A stretch of DNA of 64,000 bases. Source: Steromphala cineraria (Eukaryota > Mollusca > Gastropoda > Trochida > Trochidae). The DNA is taken from contig OU744721.1 in assembly GCA_916613615.1 (NCBI GenBank), positions 80,667,060 through 80,731,059 on the forward strand, read 5' to 3'. This document shows, in pieces, positions 47,702 to 60,800 of the stretch. The translations under genes were made by a program, and so were the position numbers. Numbering within the stretch: position 1 is the stretch's first letter; each line of letters opens with the position of its first letter. The notes under the pieces were generated by a model. The model saw nothing but the letters and a program-made list of their open reading frames with translations. It did no database searches and was not told the DNA's origin.

Positions 47702-48540
47702 CTTCACATTTAACACTTATTTTAGCGTATTGAGCGGGTACGTCAACAAAATAGGCTCCAGGCAGTACATACTGAAATGGATCCTCTTTACATAGGCAGA
47801 GGAATATAGGTCTAGACATGCGGTTTATCATAATTGAATAAAGATTACAGAAAGGGTATACGTAATTGCAGTTTCTAACAAATGATTATACCATTATTTA
47901 TAAGATTAATAATTGGAAATAACCATATTGAGACAGGATAACGTAGGTTTCGACCGTGTCGTGTTCTTTTTATAGACTATGATTGTTCTTGGCCAAGATC
48001 AGTAAAATATCTCCATTAGTGTCCCATTAACCTGATGCATTGGTTTCCGTGAGCTGCAGGTGGTTTAGGGTAATTGTGTTTACTCTCTCACTATATGAAG
48101 CTTGGAAACTCTTTACATTTGTGCTTATTGATAAAAGCCAACAGTGTATGAATTGTTCACGGTTTTCTTCTGGTCAAATATGATCATTAGGATATTACAA
48201 TAAAATCCATTTGAATATATAATGGAATCCAAAATGTACAAGTAAGTCGGGTTATGAGAGCAATAACTATTATGCGTCATTTTTGATAAAATGTTTAATA
48301 CAAACTAACAATCCTACCTTTAACAGGCTAAAACATGTTGTTAATGAATCTCTCTGTTACAATTAGAATATATAACGGAGGCCTCGTTATCATAAATACT
48401 GATCTTCCTTTTTACATCATCATTAGGTATAATTAAATTGGCGTGTAATTAACTTTATCTTGTTGACCTCCTATTTTATACCTTTATTTGATAGAATGAT
48501 AAGAAAATAAAAGTTGATATCAAAAGTGCTGATGATTGGA

Positions 48541-48692
48541 TAGATATATTTGTCACTCGTCATTGTAAGATATACTGCAATGTTATATCTAAAGATCACT
48601 ATAACCCTAGTGTAAAACCCTTGTACATGTACTGTGCGTAGTTGTGGCGTCAAATGAATTTACTGTAGGAACTACAAAACGTAGCTCCCTTT
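48541..48692. other. Non-coding end of copy C
   Basis: Homology to A and B fades after about 48540. No gene is seen. Confidence 0.3.
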
Positions 48693-48798
48693 CATTTAAT
48701 ACTACTTTTATGAAACTCGTCAATGAGTCATTAACAACCCCGGTTCCGTTCGTGTTACGATTAACCATTAACTCGTTTCATAAACATAACATCAAATG
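48693..48798. repeat. 106-bp fold-back repeat, family copy 2
   Basis: CATTTAATACTACTTTTATG... (48693) pairs with ...CATAAACATAACATCAAATG (48798) over about 28 bp, with the tip around CCCCGGTTCCGTTCG. Same family as 33253-33324. Confidence 0.7.
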
Positions 48799-51026
48799 GA
48801 ATGCTGCCTAAAACATTCTATGTGGGCAGATTCTATTACGTCATGTTAAATAATTGGCTATAATCACAACAGTTTGCTCATTAGTTATTATCTGTGACAA
48901 TGTTTCTGCTACGTAACCTCTTTGAAACCAAGGTTGGAGAAAATATGGTTACAAATATTTAGTGGAATAATGAAGATAACGATGAACAACGAAAACAAAT
49001 AATTTCTGTGGGCTTAAGTATATTTGAAAGCAGATATACATTTCCAATGCGAATTGTACGGCCTTTTCGCAGTGACTTGTGGTAGTTGAGCAGTTTGGTG
49101 TGAAAACAAATTATATATAAATTTTGTACATAATTCTTTAGACGAAACCTATGTCAGTTAAAATATTACATACTCTACAAAGCATATGGAAATATGTATT
49201 AATCTAAAGCTGTAATGTTGTTGCTTGCAATCTGTGACATGCAAACCGATTTTACGCTACCATTTTCTTGCCAGAATCACAGGTCTGACAAGATCAATAT
49301 GTTTTCAAATTGATAAACAGACAACGTCTTTACTAAATACGTGGACAGAAGAATTTCTGTTACTTTTTTCAATAATCAAATTACAGATAATCGTCTATTG
49401 CCATTATGCTCAAAATATGCCCGACAAACACAATAATTTGTAAACTCACCTCTAAAAGTAAATCAGTCCGTCACAGATTTAGTTTGCCAATTAATTTTAT
49501 TAACCCATTTCTATAATAGAAGAAAGGAATCTATAAGATCTAAAGGGAGGATTGTTGCTTTAGGAAATGCGTGTTGTTTACAGTTTCATTCGTGATAGAT
49601 TCACAAACAATGAGAATCGTAATTTTGGAAATGATAACAACATTTACGTACGCACGTAAGATTGACCGACAAACGTATTGAATACCGTTGTTATCCCCTA
49701 GCTCCAAATGACTGAAATAATATTAATGGAAGCCATCTTAAATTTGAATAAATATATCTATATCAAAATGTTGATTGCCATTAATATATAAATACAACTA
49801 CAGTAATTAACGTTTTTATATACACGAAGAAATTAGCAGACAACCATTAATCATAATAAATATTTCAGTTTGCATATAAAGAATAGTTTACATGCTTTAA
49901 CAAACTATATAATTTTCTTATTAGCATACATATTCTAACATATTTTAGCAAGTTGTGTACTCAAACCTTGCAGAATATTCTTTAACTTTGGAATTATATG
50001 ACAACATAAGGTATCCTTTTAATATAAATTAATGATAACTCTATGCATTTGTGAAATCAACAAGATGATTAAAATCCTTGAATCCAGTGCAATTTATTGA
50101 TATTAAACGTCGTTTGATAAACAGGCTGTTGATAGCGCTAGGATATAAATGTATATAAAGAAGAGGACAAAGAGTTAAAACAGCCATTCATAAATGAAAT
50201 AAACTGTCATCTTGAACTTCGAAAAAAACATAAATCAAATGGAAAGCATTACAAGAAAGCTGTTTGTACCTGTTCAATTAAGTTATCGCTGATGCTCGAA
50301 AGTGTAACATGTCCACTAGACAGGTAATGTTAAAATGTTTCTGTCGCAGGAATACATCGAAATACTTTTTCTTCATCCTGTGACAGTAGTCCTAGTTTCC
50401 ACTGACATCCATAAAATTCGAGTTGTTGGAGTGAGTGTTCGGAACATACTGCCCTATTGCATGTCAATATTTTCTTAGTTATCTTACTCGCCTTTAGTTT
50501 ATGTTTAATTTACCACTATTTCACAAAAGAGATTTTCATGAAACCCATTACGCCGAACATTACTTGAAATTATAATCATATTCTTTTTGTCATTTTATCC
50601 ATATGCTTTATATTGACTAAATGAGTAATTTGAAATTAGGATCATCCTGTTTTAAAGAGGTTATGCAACCCGTTCATTTTTAGACGAATATTTGCATTGA
50701 CATTATCTATTGGAATGTAGTGAGCATATACGTAGTTGAGGCAATATGCATCTTTATTAGGCTTCTATTTGAATTTTTATACCTTGTTTTTAGAGTACCG
50801 CGGAATCTCACACGCGATCGCTTTAAAAACTTGCTGGGGCGTGACCGGCTCCACCCACGCAGCTAGAGCGTGTCAACGTGGAGCTACCTCATGTTTCAAT
50901 TTGCTTATCTATCAAAATTACTCCTGCCAAAACTTATGCACGGCGAAACGATATATGTGTATAATTCAGGTTTATATTAAGGCTCGAATAGAAATGACAA
51001 CATCATCTAAATAACACACGACTATG
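48799..51026. other. No gene seen
   Basis: AT-rich. A small GC-rich patch at 50790-50890 stands out (gatcgc, ggggcgtgaccggctccaccc) but shows no tRNA-like boxes, exon signals or matches elsewhere in the window. Confidence 0.3.
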
Positions 51027-51028
51027 TA

Positions 51029-52021
51029 CACTGAAGATCAAAATAAACTTGTCAACTTTTTTGATTGACTCGAAAATAAAAATGAAAACTCATAATAGTT
51101 TCATATCACGAAACATGTTTAATGATCTCATTTGTGGTAAATCATGACAAAAATCCAATTTCTGACAGTGGAATTCAGCCAGTTACAGTCTCTGAAGACA
51201 ACCAGGGTCAAGGCATTTTTCGTCAATCTGTGGCAAACGTCTATAGCAAATAAATTGTCACTAGCAATGGCAAATACGTCACTAGTACCTTGTGTGACCT
51301 TCTCTGGCACGAATACACGCTTCACACCTTCTTCTCATGAAATACGTCAATCTTCCTGAAGAGTAGCTGGTGGGTTGGGACGGTTCCTTAACCTTCTACC
51401 AAGATCATCCCACAGGTGCTCTATGGGAGACATATCAGGTGAACGTGCTGGCCAGGGCAATACGTTTACGTTGGCGTTGTTTAGGTAGTTCTGAGTGATC
51501 CTGGCTGTGTGGGGAGGAGCATTGTCCTGCTGTATGGTTCCCATTGGTCGCTGCTGTAGGAATGACACAGCTACTGGTCTCAGAACTTAATCCACATAGC
51601 GTTGTGCATTCATGTTGCCACGTATGATCAACAGACGTGTCTTTTGGTCCCAACAAATTCCCCCCTAAACCATGATACCACCTCCGCCTTGTTGATGGAC
51701 CTCTTAAACACAATAAGGAACTGCTCTTTCATGTACACGACTATATACTCGTACTATCCCATCTGCATAGAAAAGGTTAAACTTACTCTCGTCAGTAAAC
51801 AGCACCCTTTGCCATTCGTGTCGCTGCCAGCGTCGTACACGTTGGACCCATCGAACTCTGGCAAGACGATGTTCAAGGTTCAGTGCCATCCCACGAAGAG
51901 GTCGGTAGGCTCTGATACCAGCATGACGTAATCGTCTCCTTACTGTGTGTCGACTAATCCGACGACCATTAGTTATGAACAGATTTAGTTTTGTATGGGA
52001 AGCTAAGTGTATTGACAACAT
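51029..52021 (-). mobile_element. Tc1-like DNA transposon, truncated and inactive
   Basis: The 3' end of the element (left on the + strand) begins CACTGAAGATCAAAATAAAC at 51029, directly after a TA (51027-51028), as expected for a Tc1 terminal repeat and target. No complementary repeat was found beyond 52021 and the transposase N-terminus is missing, so the 5' third is deleted. Confidence 0.8.
51282..52021 (-). pseudogene. Tc1-like transposase (DD34E), broken
   Basis: From 52021 the frame shows the second helix-turn-helix (NGRRISRHTVRRRLRHAGIR), then the catalytic domain: Asp in RVLFTDESKFNLF, GGGGIMV-GGI, RGNMNAQRYVD, Asp in QQDNAPPHTAR, and Glu in RSPDMSPIEHLWDDLGRRLR. All three catalytic residues are kept. 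In-frame stops are at 51704-51706, 51665-51667 (the Trp of VWGG), 51587-51589 and 51347-51349. A frameshift follows the last, because the usual C-terminus (MRRRCEACIRAREGHTRY, stop 51282-51284) is in another frame. The N-terminal DNA-binding third of the usual roughly 340 residues is missing. Confidence 0.92.
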
Positions 52022-52729
52022 AATTGTTTATTTACGTGCTGTTGTATTACAAATAAATTATTAGCCTTGCTGGATCCTTTATAGTCATCCATTTGTAAAC
52101 TTGAGAAGGATTTTTTTATATAGTTCATGTGTGAAGTCTTGTGTGAACTGTTGACGATTTATCCTTGAGAAACAAATGCGGTCTTCCATCTAGAATAATA
52201 TGTCATATGGTGAATGGATATTTTTTTAAAACTTATAACATTATGTTCTTTGCAATGAAATTGTCATAATGCTTTAGTTTACTTGATTTCTAAACTCTTG
52301 GCAATAAAATATTTATTTTACAAAGTCCCCAATAAATATCTGTTGAAAGCATATATTTTAAAAACTTCATTCATTGAAATGTTTTCATCTTTGACATCAA
52401 ACACAACATAAACCTGTAATCTGTTTTACTCGTTTCTTAACTGTACTTATATGGCACCCTTGTTTCGAGTTCGGACATATATAAAGAATTTTAAGACACA
52501 GACAGATAAACATAAGATTAAAGTTAAAGCACGTATGTGTTGTTATTGAAAACTGCAAACATCTAAAAGACTCATATTTTTGACAGTGATATAGAAGATA
52601 ATATTTGAAAAACAATGAAATCAATCTTATCTCTTGTTTTGAAATATTTCCTTTTGTAAAATATTCCTGTAAATAACTGATATATCGTCCAGCTAACTTT
52701 ACACTAAACACGCCTTATAACTGTGTAGA
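52022..52729. other. No gene seen
   Basis: AT-rich spacer between the Tc1 remnant and the tandem duplication. Confidence 0.3.
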
Positions 52730-55020
52730 TTTCAAAGGAAGCACTGTTTGGACAAAGTACGAATAAGCTTCTGTTTGAAACACAGACATGGGGAGGTTAG
52801 AGTGTTTTTCGTTTATACTGTCAAAATTGCACGTCAAATAACTCTGTTTTAATGAAATCGTTATCCCCCTTAGCCCTTATTCAATTATATGATATCAGGA
52901 TCCTAATTAAATTAAATCAAAAACCATCTAAATAATTTATAGTTTTATTCTGACTTGCTGTATTACAGAACGTTGGATAGAACGACAGCACTAACAAGAT
53001 GTATAAATATAACTATTCGACATGTGCATCATCATTATTGTTTTATGGACCCCTTACGTGATTATTAATTCATCGAGGTAGATATTGTAGGAATAAATAC
53101 ATAGGTACATGCACATGAAACTGGTTTCTTAGATCTCACAGTTCTAGATGAGTGCATTTGTAACTGATAGTACTGAAAATGATAAATGAATATTACTCAA
53201 CAATACTGCACATAACAGCTACTAACATATTTCTTTATCTGGATGCATAAAATCATGTAGCACAAGTCTCTATCACGTCAGGACCGGAATATAACGACCC
53301 TAAGAACAATTTATTGATAGTGATTAATACTTTTGTATGTTGCTTATTGTGTGTTCAGGATTAAAGGCAAGTTTTGTAGCAGTCTGCACAGGGGGGCATA
53401 TCATGCAGCATCTACTTTGATGGTCAAATAAACACTTAAATAATAATAACTCTATTATGAATGCATTCGAGTATTCGAGGCTGACTTATTTCATCAGAAA
53501 CCAAACAGTATCTTTGTCATTCATTTTGGAAGCCTTGTTTACGGAAGTGAAATAATAAAAGTGCATATGATATAAATGTATCATTTTGTATAGCATATAG
53601 GCAATCTGTAAAGGTTTATTTACTCAGGGAATCTAAATACAAATATTGCAAACCTCACAATGAATATAAAAGGTTTTATTAATGTTCACGCAAAAGGAAT
53701 GTACTCATAAAATATATCAAATATATATAGTTGAATTATGAGCAATCGAAGAAAAAATTATTTTAATAAGTTAAATTCCTAGTAATGTAAGTTTGATATA
53801 AGGAGAGACATTGCTTGATGTGTATGCATTAAAAATAGCTATACACTTACATTTCCGTATTCTAATTGTACCAATCGGCTTCAGACATAACAAATTGAGA
53901 TCAATGTTCAGTTTAGAGGTTCCTGAATATTTATCTGTTGATCATGTCATCAACAAGCTTGTATCCTTTAAAGAGCATATACGAGAGAACACCCATATGT
54001 TCTTCATCAATTAAGATGATGAGGTGGTGCTTTTGATCTGTTTGTGGTTATAAGGAAAACACTTCACATGCTACATACGGAGACTTTGAAATCATTAGTG
54101 CTGACATACCCGCAAAGACAAATTTGTATTGTGTAGTTTCAAAAAGAGTTCTGTCCATTGATGTACGATTGTGCAAACAAACAAAGATGACATTTCAAAA
54201 GAACAAATGAAACTGCTATATAAGGCCAAATCTTTGATTGGAAACATACATTAGCGCACACGCAGTGTGGGAGGTGAAAGAGATCTGGATGACGAAAAAC
54301 ACTTCAGTGATTTGCATCAATAACCACAATGATTGATAACTTAATTGACAGAGGATGCTCATTCTGCTTGAAAGACCAATTATGTACCATTAATGCCCCT
54401 TCGTACACTGCAGAGCGTATGGTAGACTCTACTTTGTACTGTCATGATGTCAGGAACCTCACGAAAGGTCACGTAGACTTTTAAAGTATAATCATACACC
54501 CACAAGTTCGACTCATTGATTTATTGTTCATTTGTTAGAATTACGGTAGTAATTGAATCTAAAATTTCAGGGAACCAATATTATATTTTGTCCTCATCGC
54601 TTTCATTTATGCATCTCTTTGTAATTTGTTTTTATACATCAGGGTCTTAAAGCAGTCAAGGCATATCGCAGACAGACAATAATAATTTATTTAAGTCTGA
54701 CCTCATATATAAAATACACAATACATATATACATTTTAAAAGTACACGTACGTGAGCCACCCAATATAGGTTATGAGAGACTATCATTTTAAAACACAAA
54801 ATTACACGAACAATATACAGAACATTACACGAATATGTTAGACAAATCTACAACATTAAATGATAAAAGGTGTATATTCCAATCATGTATTAAAATAATT
54901 ATTTCGCTTTTTTTTGGCACTAAAATGTACAACTTCGGGATTTGACATAATAAAAACCATTTTCTGTAAATCTGTAAAACTATTGAAGTTATTTCACACA
55001 AAATTACAATGAGTAAATAG

Positions 55021-55158
55021 ATAGTATTATATGGGTATTTTCATATCGCATGCGGTATCAACCCGAGACCCCAATATCAGCCCGAGCGCTTTAATTAGGG
55101 CTGATATTGGCCGAGGGCTGATACAAAATGTGATATGAAAATACCCATATAATACTAT
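55021..55158. repeat. 138-bp palindrome
   Basis: The outer 27 bp of the arms are perfectly complementary (starting ATAGTATTATATGGGTATTT). The inner 40 bp pair at about 75%. The tip is around GAGCGCTTTAATTAGGG. Confidence 0.92.
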
Positions 55159-55535
55159 TTTTATCATATATACTTACCAAACAAACTACAAATATAATGG
55201 TAACATTTTAAACTTTTAATTCATAACATTGACATGTGGCTGATTTTATCTGTTTAGATAACTTTAACACAATAGTCAATACCAATAAACATTCAGCTCC
55301 CGAGCCTACGCCTCTTGTGACTTTTGAGTTCATTTAATCTCCGGTTGAATGTCCAAACTGGAAAGAAAGGTTGTATTAATAATCAAACTGACAAATCCTA
55401 TCCGCAAGTGACTGCAGCGTTTTCGCGATGTCGGCCACGTTCTAACGTCAGCTGTACAAAGGGAGACAACTCTAAATTCCTATCGACTTCGATCTATTTT
55501 TTGCGTTCGTTGCCTAGGGTTCCACGTTCAAGTCG

Positions 55536-55616
55536 CTTGACGACGGGCTGATACAGGTTTTTGGCCTTGACGACGGGCTGATACAGGTTATCTGCCCTGC
55601 GGGCTGATACAGGATG
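55536..55616. repeat. Three tandem copies of a 30-bp unit with GGGCTGATACAGG
   Basis: CTTGACGACGGGCTGATACAGG begins at 55536 and 55566; a third, CTGCGGGCTGATACAGG, ends at about 55613. Confidence 0.85.
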
Positions 55617-55980
55617 CTTGACGAAGGGTGTATCGTGCATTCAAAATCTCTGTATATATAAGCAAGTATATGATAAAAAGTTCTAAACGTAAAGCATTAT
55701 ATAAAATCGCAAATAAACCCCCTAAAAATAATGGTCGGATCAATTAAACAACATCAGGCTTCAGATCATGGTCAGGTGATAATACACATCTTACGTTTAA
55801 AATAGAAAAAAATCAAATGGCAAAACTAAAATAGACCTTTTACCAAAATTTATAAACATAATGAAAGAGTTGATAATTTGACAATTGTACGTTTTTTAAA
55901 CCAAAAACAACTATTATTTTTCAGTCGAAACTGATTGAAAATGTTGGGGTTTCCGAGGCCAGAATTAGTATTGCTTGTTC

Positions 55981-56025
<45 letters not shown>
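55981..56025. repeat. Microsatellite (AAT)15
   Basis: Fifteen uninterrupted AAT units. Confidence 0.97.
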
Positions 56026-56026
<1 letters not shown>

Positions 56027-56061
56027 TGATTATCTATTTTGTGCCTTTTGCACGTCTTTAA

Positions 56062-56351
56062 GGGGCAGTACCACGTTTTTTTTTAAAATTTTTCAATTAT
56101 GATAATGGTACGTTAATGATTAATGTGTGGATTTGATAGTACCAAAAGTCTCATTACACGAACCATCACCCATAGTCAGAGAACAAATTATCAACATTCA
56201 CATGAAGTCCATTGGCTGTCATTTTGGTGTGAACACCTTTAATTCATTTTAATTTATTACTGCTTCATTTAGTTTAAATAAATGGTCTTTCAAGTGGAAC
56301 AATTTATTTTCATTTTCCTGACATCATCTTATATTCCCGTGCTACTGCCCC
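56062..56351. mobile_element. 290-bp MITE with TTTAA/TTAA target duplication
   Basis: The ends GGGGCAGTACCACG (56062) and CGTGCTACTGCCCC (to 56351) are inverted repeats with one mismatch. TTTAA flanks both sides (56057-56061 and 56352-56356). A TTAA core duplication is typical of piggyBac-type elements. There is no coding capacity. Absent from the matching place in the second half of the tandem duplication. Confidence 0.8.
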
Positions 56352-57140
56352 TTTAAGATATGCTCAAAGCGCTATAAACAACATTACGCTGAGAATTGTG
56401 CTTTAACAGCTACAAAAAAGCGCTAGTTGCGACCACGTACGTCAGTTCATCCAGTTTTCAGGTACCCATTTTAACAATGGGTTGACTGAGTGCAATGTGG
56501 ATGAAGCGCCTTGTCAAAGTACACAGCACACGATGAGAATGAGATGAGAAATTGTTAGCGTCTCCTCAATCCTCAATCCGCTGATAATTAAATGTGTCTC
56601 TTTGATTAAAAGGGCCCTTGCAGATAAAACTGAACAGACTTGGTCAATATAAACATTCTAATAGTTTTTTTTTTTAACTTGCGATTTTCAAGTGTCATTT
56701 TGTTGTAACTATAGACTTGTGTACATGGAAATAAATGTTTTCATACTGAATATCAGTAATGATGGAACATTTGCTGTTTCGAGCAAGCAAGCATGCATAT
56801 GAAGAGCCAGGCCGATTCCAGAAATCATGCTTTTAGATATATCCCCTTCTTTCCGACTACACAAGTCTCAAATCAGCCAGTGAACTTTCTCTTTGTAAGT
56901 AGATGAAAGAAACTATTATTTTGTCGCCATTTGTTTTCCTTGAAGGGAATGTTTTTGTACGGGACGGAGTACTTGATAACCTCATAATTGCAAGACTTTG
57001 ATATAGTTTCAAAATGTCAAGATGTTCTGTGTCTACCAAATTGTTTAAGTATATATAACAATCCTTAAGGCTTTCGAAGATATCATATTTCAAACTGTAC
57101 ATCGAGCATCTGTAGTCACGATGATCCATGGTGTCCCTGT

Positions 57141-57834
57141 TTAATAGGACAATTGATTATACCGATTTGATAATGTTCTTATCAATTAAGTGAGTAAAAC
57201 AAATGAACACAGGTGGGTACTCCTATCATTATATATTGTATAAAGATAATAATGATATAAATCAAAGTAGTGTTCTTTGGATATTGTTAAATTTATGACA
57301 CTCCACCGAATTGTATATGATTATTAAGAATTAATTCAATATGACCCTTCAATAATTTTATGTGAAATAACTTGACCCCTTTATTATCTTATACCATAAA
57401 CATTTTCTAATCGATAACAAAACATTGACTGAGTTTTAAAGTCCAAAATGTTAATTGTGTTATGCACGCTGTCACCCAGTAATCAAATAATGTAATTTAA
57501 CGACAGTTCACACGGTACTTCAATGTATAGTGCAAAATGCAGATATGATGGAGTGACTGAAACTCTCTCTGCGCTGGACTTCACGACTTTGACTACAAAT
57601 TATGCTATATACACAAGGTACTCTAAAACAGCCATTGGGACTTTAGTGAATTGACGTGTGTCGATTGTTTTACAGTCATCAATTTGACAACTTAAGAATG
57701 ATGATATAATGTTTGTGAGTGAATGAATAATACAATTTGCATTCTTGTGATCAACTTGCGCAGGCTTAACATTTTAGATGTTTTATGATGTTGTAACTTT
57801 GAAAGGTAATTATTGTGTGAAACACAAATGCGTG
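57141..57834. other. Spacer between the duplicated halves
   Basis: AT-rich with no gene seen. It may be the junction of the tandem duplication. Confidence 0.3.
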
Positions 57835-60800
57835 AGCTGTTTGGACAACTTACGAAAAAGTGTCTGTTTGAAACACAGACGTGTTGAACTAAGAGTAAGG
57901 TATTACTTTTGTTCTTGTGTCAACATGACATGTCGAGTAATTCCATTTTCTCCTTGAGGTTAGCTTAAACTCCAGTCTATGTAAGTTTTTCTCTGATAGT
58001 TAAGAGCACACGCTAAATCTCAACTTATATGTGTTTGCGTGATATGTTTTACAGGCCTCAACTTGGTCAACATTGTGTCTAACAGTTTTGAAAGGTCAGG
58101 AGTATTATCCTAACGTATTTCTTATCAAATAAAATGACATCAGGACTCTGATGTAGTCTGAAATTATATGGTTATTCCGAATGAACGCAATAGCATTAGA
58201 AAATTAACATATCAGCATGAATATTCTCAAAATTGTTACTCATGACACATTATAACATGCATATGTTTCTGTGTGTCCACTACAACAGTGAATTGCAATG
58301 GTCAAAAAGTTACAAAGAAATGAGTCGGACACAGTGCAAAAGAACGGACGATGCCTATTTGAATGAGCCCCCGCAACTTTATTGTTGTGATAGAAAATAC
58401 AAAATGAAACAGTGGAATCGAGAAGAAAATGGAAAACTTAACAAGGTTTTAGGGGTAGCGTTGCTTTGTTTTGTATGCCAGGCTAACAGGTACAAACATA
58501 GCATTTCCTATTCTAATTTATACGGAATCGGTTTTGTTGCCATCAAGGGTTATTGGCTATTGAGATTAATGTTAATTTCAGTTGGTGATGAATACTTATC
58601 TGTACATGGTTGTTATCACAACTCAGAGGGGTAAGCAACTAACTTGCATCCTTTATAGACTGTAATAAGCACTTAAGCGACATATCCAAATGTGTTTCAA
58701 TTTAAAGGATAAGATTGTCATTGTCTTCCGTAAGATAGTTGAAAGAAAACTGAACACTAGGTAGTTATTCTAAGTTCTAAAGGACAGTATTACAATTATT
58801 TTAAATATTTGTTATTACCAAGAAATATCTCAACTCCAATTTTAAAGTTCCGAACATGTAATCACAACCTACCCGTTGAGACAGAGAGGTGGCGTGGAAT
58901 CCCAAAGGTGGAGAGGACATGCCACCTCTGTGACTCATCGGCGGTTACTGACGAAATGCATTATTTATTTAAATGTCACGCCTTAAGTAGTTTAAGAGCT
59001 CAGTTCATACCAGTTTATTACTCAAATTGGCCAAACCAACACAAACTTAATTTACTCCTCAAAAGTAACAAATTCCGAAGTTTAAAGAATATATCTCATC
59101 TTTCATCAAATGCATTTTTTCACATATGTAATAGTATATATGCTGTTGTATGTTATTCTTTATGTAATGCATGCGCAATCCGCATCATTATTTCTCTACA
59201 TATAAAATTGCTCATGTACCACCGTGCGTGGTTTTAGAGAGAATAAAGAACCTTGAATATTGAAAACATTGTATGCCTCAAATAGACACTATGATGCCAT
59301 GAAGGCGGAATCGTATTATGCTTTATGGATATTACTGACATCGCTTGTCAATATAAGAACCAAGAGTTATCAAAAATAAAAACCTGTAGCACTTATCGGA
59401 CAATATGACGTCATTCGAAAACTCGTAGATCTTATCATCGGTTGATGAAATTTTTACAAATAAACCGTTTAGTAGCGATATCTGATTATTTTAACTGCAT
59501 TCGGAGTTCCAAACAACATCTTCGCACTACTGTGCATTCAAAAATAAGTTATTCTCTGATAGAATGCAAAATACTACTTTCCTTCTATTTAGGGTTAAAA
59601 TTATCGGCTTTTAGTTACTTGAAGTAACGACTGATATTAAACTCTTTCTGCATCAGTAAGTTATTGATATCGAAAAGATTAATTGCTTATTTTGCCAGTT
59701 CAGTGGATCAGGAAGGTAATAAAAGTGAAATAAGTACATATTCCCTCAGTAGTGCTGTTCATGATTTGAATGAAAAACACGGCCACTTTAGTAACGTAGC
59801 AATAATGAGAGGATTTAGTTATCAATCAGCAGACCCAACCAATCAATGAAAGTTAAAATACTTTTCCAGTTTGTTTGGAAGAATAACCTTACCAAATATA
59901 TACCGTTTTCAAAGTAAACTATACCATTTGCGACAGGTAACAACGTTTGACATGTTTTTCATTCAGAATCATAGCTAGATCGATCATTGTTCATCAGAGT
60001 TTATTTGAGAGTGTGAGATCATTAATTCACGCACACATTTACATCCACAGGCTTTTAGAGAAAAATGGTTTTACATATCAACTATGTGCTTGATAAGCCA
60101 CTCTATTTCGGAATTCTAAAACGGTTAACAAATGTGAAACACCAGTCTTAATCTACATGTATCTTATAAATAATGTCAAAATATGTTATTTTTGTTCCAT
60201 CATTAAAAGATTATTGGAATGAAAATATCACCTAAGCCTTTCGAAAATAAGATAATAAAAGATAAACTTTATGATCCATTATCCTGCTGTCTACCTCTAA
60301 ACCATTGATTCAAAGCATACATATATGCAGAAGCAGTGTGGGGGCTGACAGAGTGATGGATAACTAACAACACTTCAGGGATCTGCATGAATTGACCCAA
60401 TGATTGATAACATAATTGACAGAGAGGATTCTAATTCTGCTTGAAAGACAAATTAGGTATCATTACCCGTCCTACACTGTAAAGCGTATTAAAGACTCCA
60501 CTTGGTGATTCGAGAGTAAATGTCACGTGATGTCAGGATGATCACAAGGGGTCCACTTGCTTTGGTAGGCTTGTAGGCTTTGACGTGATAACAGTATTAT
60601 TTGTTATACATATTTTCATACCTGGTACTATAAAACACGCTCTCTTAATTTAAAGAAGTTATTGTGTACAAAATCCGTTTAAAGAACGTCTGAAAAAACA
60701 CAACTTTAATCAATGTTTACGTTAGTTTGGATAAGTGAAAAATTGGTTATTCACCCTTTGATTTAGATTTGTTGTTTGTTTACAGAAATGGCGGATTACT

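Larger units (their letters stand above)
42045..48540. repeat. Ancient duplicated segment, copy C
   Basis: Collinear with copy B over at least eight blocks (for example 42080-42130 with 17735-17785, and 46660-46870 with 19640-19855). It differs from B by a LINE insertion (42688-45485), a poly(C) run, a 62-bp minisatellite, and by lacking the B inserts at 20017-20890 and 22911-23784. Confidence 0.8.
55021..55660. mobile_element. Inverted/fold-back element in the first half of the tandem duplication
   Basis: Begins with a 138-bp palindrome. The region then continues to about 55660, where a sequence resembling the palindrome's outer arm recurs in weakened form (gtgtatcgtgcattcaaaatc... against gatacaaaatgtgatatgaaaat...). 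A GGGCTGATAC word occurs in the palindrome arm and again three times at 55545-55610, tying the parts together. The second half of the duplication lacks the whole stretch. Right boundary uncertain. Confidence 0.4.
52730..57140. repeat. Tandem duplication, first half
   Basis: Collinear with 57835-62000: 52735-52880 with 57840-57975 (TCTGTTTGAAACACAGAC in both), 53850-53950 with 58500-58600, 54250-54420 with 60330-60490 (GATTGATAAC-TAATTGACAGAG), 54590-54640 with 60915-60965, 56770-57000 with 61750-61990. Extra DNA here at 55021-55660 and 56062-56351 is explained by later insertions. No shared coding frame was found. Confidence 0.75.

Noticed and set aside
47091..47831. Repeat-rich minus-strand proteins (91-137 residues) over the minisatellite
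   Set aside because: Open frames come from a stop-free 62-bp unit read in successive frames. Several overlapping frames are equally open and no start or homology supports translation.
50790..50890. GC-rich patch as a tRNA or tRNA-derived SINE head
   Set aside because: No recognisable A box, B box (GGTTCGA-type) or cloverleaf could be found.
58233..58634. 133-codon plus-strand frame
   Set aside because: Long for chance but Met-rich and motif-free; its duplicated counterpart near 53811-54014 does not keep the frame. I could not support a gene.
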